From an uncultured bacterium (GTDB lineage: Bacteria; Bacillota_A; Clostridia; Oscillospirales; Oscillospiraceae), in assembly GCA_945917385.1 (NCBI GenBank), contig CAMEHJ010000041.1, positions 1 to 7,893 on the forward strand: a stretch of DNA of 7,893 bases. Reading direction: 5' to 3'. A model generated the notes under the pieces. It saw only the letters and a list, made by a program, of their open reading frames with translations, did no database searches and had not been told where the DNA came from. The stretch's first letter is position 1, and every line of letters begins with the position of its first letter. A program made the position numbers and the translations under genes. This document shows, in pieces, positions 6,792 to 7,893 of this stretch.

Positions 6792-6843
6792 GACGGTTCC
6801 TCCTTAAATCAATATGGTATTTTACCCGTGAGGGCCATTTGTT

Positions 6844-6873
6844 ATTTTACATTTTTCAGCACGGTATTGTCAA
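6844..6873 (-). promoter_or_regulatory. Sigma-A-type promoter of mgtE
   Basis: On the minus strand a perfect TTGACA (6873-6868), an 18-base spacer and TAAAAT (6849-6844, 5 of 6 consensus) precede an expected start near 6837. No closer promoter of equal quality is seen upstream of mgtE: the TTGACA at 6714-6709 and at 6659-6654 have no -10 partner at proper spacing. Confidence 0.75.
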
Positions 6874-6899
6874 GTGCGGAAAGCAAAAGAAGTAATTTT

Positions 6900-6937
6900 A
6901 TCCGGTTCATCCGGTTGTCAGTGCCTGTCTTATCCGG
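6900..6937. repeat. Three short ATCCGG direct repeats upstream of the mgtE promoter
   Basis: ATCCGG occurs at 6900-6905, 6909-6914 and 6932-6937, and the first two copies extend to ATCCGGTT. The block sits 27-64 bases upstream of the mgtE -35. It could be a regulator site or chance. I see no gene in 6874-6960. Confidence 0.4.
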
Positions 6938-6960
6938 CTAAAAGGACATGGTGCGTATTC

Positions 6961-6990
6961 AAAAATCCCGACTGCGGCTCAGTCGGGATT
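6961..6990 (-). terminator. Terminator of the RCC1-repeat gene, overlapping its stop
   Basis: On the minus strand AATCCCGACTG (6990-6980) pairs perfectly over 11 bp with CAGTCGGGATT (6974-6964) around a five-base loop, and a T run ends at 6961. The last sense codons (Asn-Pro-Asp) and the TGA stop lie in the first arm and loop, so a ribosome finishing the gene sits on the hairpin. Confidence 0.9.
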
Positions 6991-7893
6991 TTCAGGCGCT
7001 TTTTCTGCAAGCTTTGACACATCGCACTGGCCGAAGCTGTTATCGCCAAAGGCATAGAGCTGCCCGTCGTCTGCAAGGAACACATAGTGCTCGGTTCCGG
7101 CGGCACAGAGCCGGATCCCATCCAGCGCCGAAAAGTCGATAGAATCCTCCTCCCGGAAGAAATGAGAGAGCACCTTTCCGTTACAGCCGACAGCAAGCAG
7201 CGCTCTTGGAGAGGCTTCGGCAGTGAGAACATCTTTCCATATTACATCGGGATAACTGTCAAGCCTGAACTCTCCGTCCGAATACAGCGCGGCGCAGTAT
7301 CCGATTCCTATCTCAAGCTCCAGCAATATTTGCGGATTTTCCGCCTTGATTGATTTATGCGAAGCAATAAGCTGTCCGCTGTCAGTGACTGCCGCGGCGC
7401 CGTAAGGACCGGCAAAAACCATATTAATGCCGCGGGCTTTTTTCAGCGCTTCAAAGCTATGGTAGCCGCAGGACACGAAGCTGCCGTCCGCGCGCAGAGC
7501 AACGGTATCGTAGTCTCCTGCCGCAATGCTCACAACATCGGTCCAGCTTTGCACATTGCACTGTCCGTATTCGTTGTTCCCGACAGCGACAACGGTACCG
7601 TCGCCGCGCAGACCGACGGTATGCTCCGCCCCCGCCGCGACCTGAACGACCCCGGACCAGTCTTCGGTATCGCACTGCCCGAAAGAATTGTCGCCGCAGG
7701 CGCGAACGCTTGCATCCGCTCTCAGATAGACCGTGTGATAATTGCCGGCGTCAAGCTTTCCGCACGGTATTTCCGCGCGCTGAGCGGCAATATCCGCCGC
7801 TTTCTTTACGGATTCGGGGGATAGTCCGCCGTTATTTACAAGTATCCTGGCGGTCTCTTCGTCTCCGGTGAGATTCAAAGCCGCCGAATATGC
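6979..7893 (-). CDS. RCC1-repeat (beta-propeller) protein, 5' end cut off by the window
   Basis: The visible 304 residues are the C-terminal part of a protein built from RCC1-type repeats. Counting from the TTG at 7878, three clear copies of the pattern VAAGxxHTVgLRxDGTVVAvGxNxxGQCdv lie at about 43-70, 78-108 and 115-138. Four weaker blades follow (about 150-240), and a clear last copy (255-287) again reads GDNSFGQCDV. Such proteins form seven-bladed propellers used for protein binding; in gut Clostridia they are common and mostly uncharacterised. The frame stays open through AYSAAL to the window edge. The TTG at 7878 has no convincing ribosome binding site, so the true start is probably outside. 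The short helical stretch before the first blade (about 1-36) may be the tail of a TPR-like or linker region. The cellular location cannot be judged without the N-terminus. Confidence 0.85.
   Translation of the reverse strand, partial: AYSAALNLTGDEETARILVNNGGLSPESVKKAADIAAQRAEIPCGKLDAGNYHTVYLRADASVRACGDNSFGQCDTEDWSGVVQVAAGAEHTVGLRGDGTVVAVGNNEYGQCNVQSWTDVVSIAAGDYDTVALRADGSFVSCGYHSFEALKKARGINMVFAGPYGAAAVTDSGQLIASHKSIKAENPQILLELEIGIGYCAALYSDGEFRLDSYPDVIWKDVLTAEASPRALLAVGCNGKVLSHFFREEDSIDFSALDGIRLCAAGTEHYVFLADDGQLYAFGDNSFGQCDVSKLAEKAPENPD

Larger units (their letters stand above)
6629..6837 (-). promoter_or_regulatory. mgtE 5' leader with probable attenuator
   Basis: This is the transcribed leader between the expected mgtE start point (about 6837) and the mgtE ATG. 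On the minus strand it contains in order a small open frame with a perfect binding site (6791-6711), an intrinsic terminator inside that frame (6744-6713), a second small hairpin (GACAGTT at 6712-6706 pairing with AATTGTC at 6698-6692), and the mgtE binding site. A competing pairing could block the terminator: TGGA..TAGT (6783-6774, with a two-base AG bulge) with GCTATCCA (6743-6736). It would enclose a 7-bp stem (6769-6763 with 6753-6747, one G-U). I looked for the M-box consensus (GGTGAGGCTCC, GCCAATGGG) and did not find it. The layout suggests transcription attenuation of a Mg2+ transporter, perhaps through translation of the small frame. Pairings were found by eye without energy calculation. 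Confidence 0.6.

Noticed and set aside
6629..6837. M-box (ykoK) Mg2+ riboswitch upstream of mgtE
   Set aside because: The conserved blocks I know for the M-box are not visible by eye on the minus strand. A covariance search would be needed to exclude a divergent copy.
6685..6880. Nine-base repeat AAGTGCGGA at 6685-6693 and 6872-6880
   Set aside because: One 9-mer recurring within about 200 bases is within chance, and the two copies sit in unrelated contexts (leader and -35 region).

Overview
The window looks like a piece of chromosome from a moderately GC-rich Bacillota of class Clostridia. That placement rests on AGGAGG-type ribosome binding sites, a DUF5685/J-domain gene cluster of a kind I associate with Clostridia, a Clostridia-type RCC1-repeat protein, and tight gene packing. 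It is an inference from gene content, and I cannot name a genus. Most of the window is ordinary housekeeping sequence. I see no transposon, prophage, CRISPR array, tRNA or rRNA.

Plus strand, 1-5201. The window opens inside ddl (D-alanine--D-alanine ligase), whose true start lies off the left edge. A clear promoter at 1070-1098 then drives a packed three-gene unit. The first gene is a small two-helix membrane protein with a C-terminal zinc ribbon. The second is a DUF5685 protein, and the third is a J-domain/TPR-like protein with a Cys-rich hydrophobic tail. A GAAA-loop hairpin terminator that starts in the last stop codon ends the unit. A second strong promoter (3101-3129) drives rsmI (16S rRNA C1402 2'-O-methyltransferase) and a class I SAM-dependent methyltransferase. 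The methyltransferase gene is split by one frame change, best explained by a missing A in a run of four at 4412-4415. A long inverted repeat at 5208-5240 separates this unit from the convergent gene that follows.

Minus strand, 5255-7893. mgtE encodes a complete MgtE-type magnesium channel/transporter (N domain, CBS pair, membrane domain). Its 350-base upstream gap is not empty. It holds a TTGACA-N18-TAAAAT promoter, a roughly 209-nt leader, and a 26-codon open frame with a perfect ribosome binding site. An intrinsic terminator lies inside the last codons of that frame, and alternative pairings could block the terminator. This looks like an attenuator controlling mgtE, and I do not recognise it as the M-box riboswitch. 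It is the most interesting element here. The window ends in a 5'-truncated RCC1-repeat (beta-propeller) gene, whose last sense codons and stop lie within its own terminator hairpin.

Functionally, the window joins wall-precursor synthesis, a probable chaperone-linked membrane cluster, rRNA methylation and Mg2+ uptake. Apart from the two co-transcribed units, I see no sign that these genes form one pathway.
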